From NCBI GenBank assembly GCA_024707145.1, contig JANQAI010000014.1, forward strand, positions 140,458-204,457: a stretch of 64,000 nucleotides of DNA. The letters run 5' to 3'. Each line of letters starts with the position of its first letter. The stretch's first letter is position 1. The notes below the pieces were generated by a model. It was given only the letters and a program-made list of their open reading frames with translations. It ran no database searches and was not told the DNA's origin. Below are positions 63,196 through 64,000 of this stretch, in pieces. Origin of the DNA: Magnetospirillum sp. Lineage in GTDB: Bacteria > Pseudomonadota > Alphaproteobacteria > Rhodospirillales > Magnetospirillaceae. The position numbers were made by a program, and so were the translations under genes.

Positions 63196-64000
63196 CTACC
63201 CGATCAGGCGAAGCCCCGCCGCTTCCGCCGCCGCCCTTGCCGCCGCCACCTCGTCCGCCGAGGGGCGGCGGTTCAGTTTCGGAGCCCGGTTGGCGCGGTG
63301 CATCGGCCGATAGCCATCCATGACATGCACGGCGCAACCCTTGGGCAGGGCGGCGAAGACGGCTTCGCTGCCGGCCAGGCCGTTGGGCAACACCAGATGG
63401 CGCACCAGCAGGCCGCGCCGGGCGATGCCGCCCCCGCCCAGCCGCAAAGACCCCGCCTGCCGGTGCATTTCGGCCACCGTCCGGGCGGCCACCACCGGGT
63501 AGTCGGCCACCCCGGCGCATTGGCGCCCGGCGCCGGCATCGCCATGCTTGAAGTCGGGCAGATAGAGATCGATCACCCCGTCCAGCAGGGCCAATGTCTC
63601 CATGGCGTCGTAGCCGCCGGTCTGCCATGCCAGCGGCAGACGGAAACCGCGTTCGGCCGCCCGCCACAGGCCGTCGAGGATCTGGGCCGGCACATGGCTG
63701 GGACTGGACAGGACCACCGACTCGTGCCCGCGCCGCTGAAGCTCCAGCAGCATGCCGGCCAGGGCGTCGCCATCCGCCTCCTCCCCTGCGCCGTCCCAGC
63801 TAGCCTGCCAAGTGGAGCAGGCCAGGCAGCGCAGGTTGCAGCCGGAAAACAGGATTTCCCCGGCCCCGGCCAGATAGGCCTCGTTTCCGGTCCGCGCCCC
63901 CCAGGCGCCCACCTTGGCGACAGCTCCCATCTGACAGGTGGCGCGGCGGATGCCCTGGGTCCGGTCGGCACCGCAACGCCTGGCGCACAGAATACAGGCG
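63196..64000 (-). CDS. Radical SAM protein (PFL-activase-like), 5' end outside
   Basis: At least 268 residues. The visible N-terminal part has CILCARRCGADRTQGIRRAT and ATCQMGAVAKV, then the cluster motif SGCNLRCLACS. Later parts include LPLAWQTGGYDAMETL, VIDLYLPDFKH and LLVRHLVLPNGLAGSEAVF, typical of putative pyruvate formate-lyase activating enzyme homologues and related Cys-rich radical SAM proteins. Coding is open to base 64000, so the true start lies beyond. Function not proven. Confidence 0.88.
   Translation of the reverse strand, partial: ACILCARRCGADRTQGIRRATCQMGAVAKVGAWGARTGNEAYLAGAGEILFSGCNLRCLACSTWQASWDGAGEEADGDALAGMLLELQRRGHESVVLSSPSHVPAQILDGLWRAAERGFRLPLAWQTGGYDAMETLALLDGVIDLYLPDFKHGDAGAGRQCAGVADYPVVAARTVAEMHRQAGSLRLGGGGIARRGLLVRHLVLPNGLAGSEAVFAALPKGCAVHVMDGYRPMHRANRAPKLNRRPSADEVAAARAAAEAAGLRLIG

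Overview
The window is high-GC, gene-dense chromosomal DNA from an alphaproteobacterium. Gene content and protein style fit Rhodospirillales close to Magnetospirillum/Paramagnetospirillum: PhaR plus PHA synthesis genes, metX-metW, a SAM-II riboswitch, a GTTC-N7-GTTC LexA box and alphaproteobacterial palindromic repeats. The genus is an inference from remembered protein similarity. About twenty genes contain single- or double-base frame changes. Many hit conserved housekeeping genes, so I treat most as sequence errors and annotate the restored genes.

Layout. 1-9.5 kb: a VOC protein and a secreted hydrolase; an aromatic amino acid block (chorismate mutase-like, hisC-like aminotransferase, tyrA); metX-metW; a methyltransferase; a two-gene ABC exporter; a DUF2249 protein behind an FNR-type site. 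9.7-16.5 kb: two tandem degenerate EAL proteins, a PPP phosphatase, hldE, queF and queG. 16.6-22.4 kb: an XRE regulator and the PHA cluster (phaR, a phasin/PhaE-like gene overlapping phaC, phaA, phaB). 22.6-25.1 kb: a tRNA nucleotidyltransferase/poly(A) polymerase, a CoA-type Nudix hydrolase and DUF1285. 25.2-31.8 kb: a MoxR-DUF58-BatA/DUF4159-large membrane protein operon. 32.0-36.5 kb: an M23 peptidase overlapping a bactofilin, a CorA-type transporter, a DUF2934 protein and a TPR glycosyltransferase-like protein.

36.5-58.4 kb is a podovirus-type virion and lysis locus, almost wholly on the minus strand. Reading leftward from a LexA-box promoter beside an S24 repressor: two small genes, portal, Bbp19-like protein, scaffold, capsid, small head protein, a radical SAM enzyme, two tail tubular proteins, a gp17-like fibre, a run of further fibre cassettes, terminase, cell-wall hydrolase and a GTA-type 3TM holin. 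No integrase, polymerase, replication gene, small terminase or internal core protein is visible. A plus-strand gene for a soluble chemoreceptor-signalling-like protein sits between scaffold and capsid. The fibre block holds six versions of one N-terminal domain, separated by eight minus-strand intrinsic terminators.

58.5-64 kb returns to host genes: the S24 repressor, a small protein, fabI, metZ under a SAM-II riboswitch with an attenuator, apaG, folE and a radical SAM activase-like gene running off the window. MetX, MetW and MetZ together form a methionine branch. TyrA, the HisC-like aminotransferase and the chorismate mutase form the tyrosine/phenylalanine branch.
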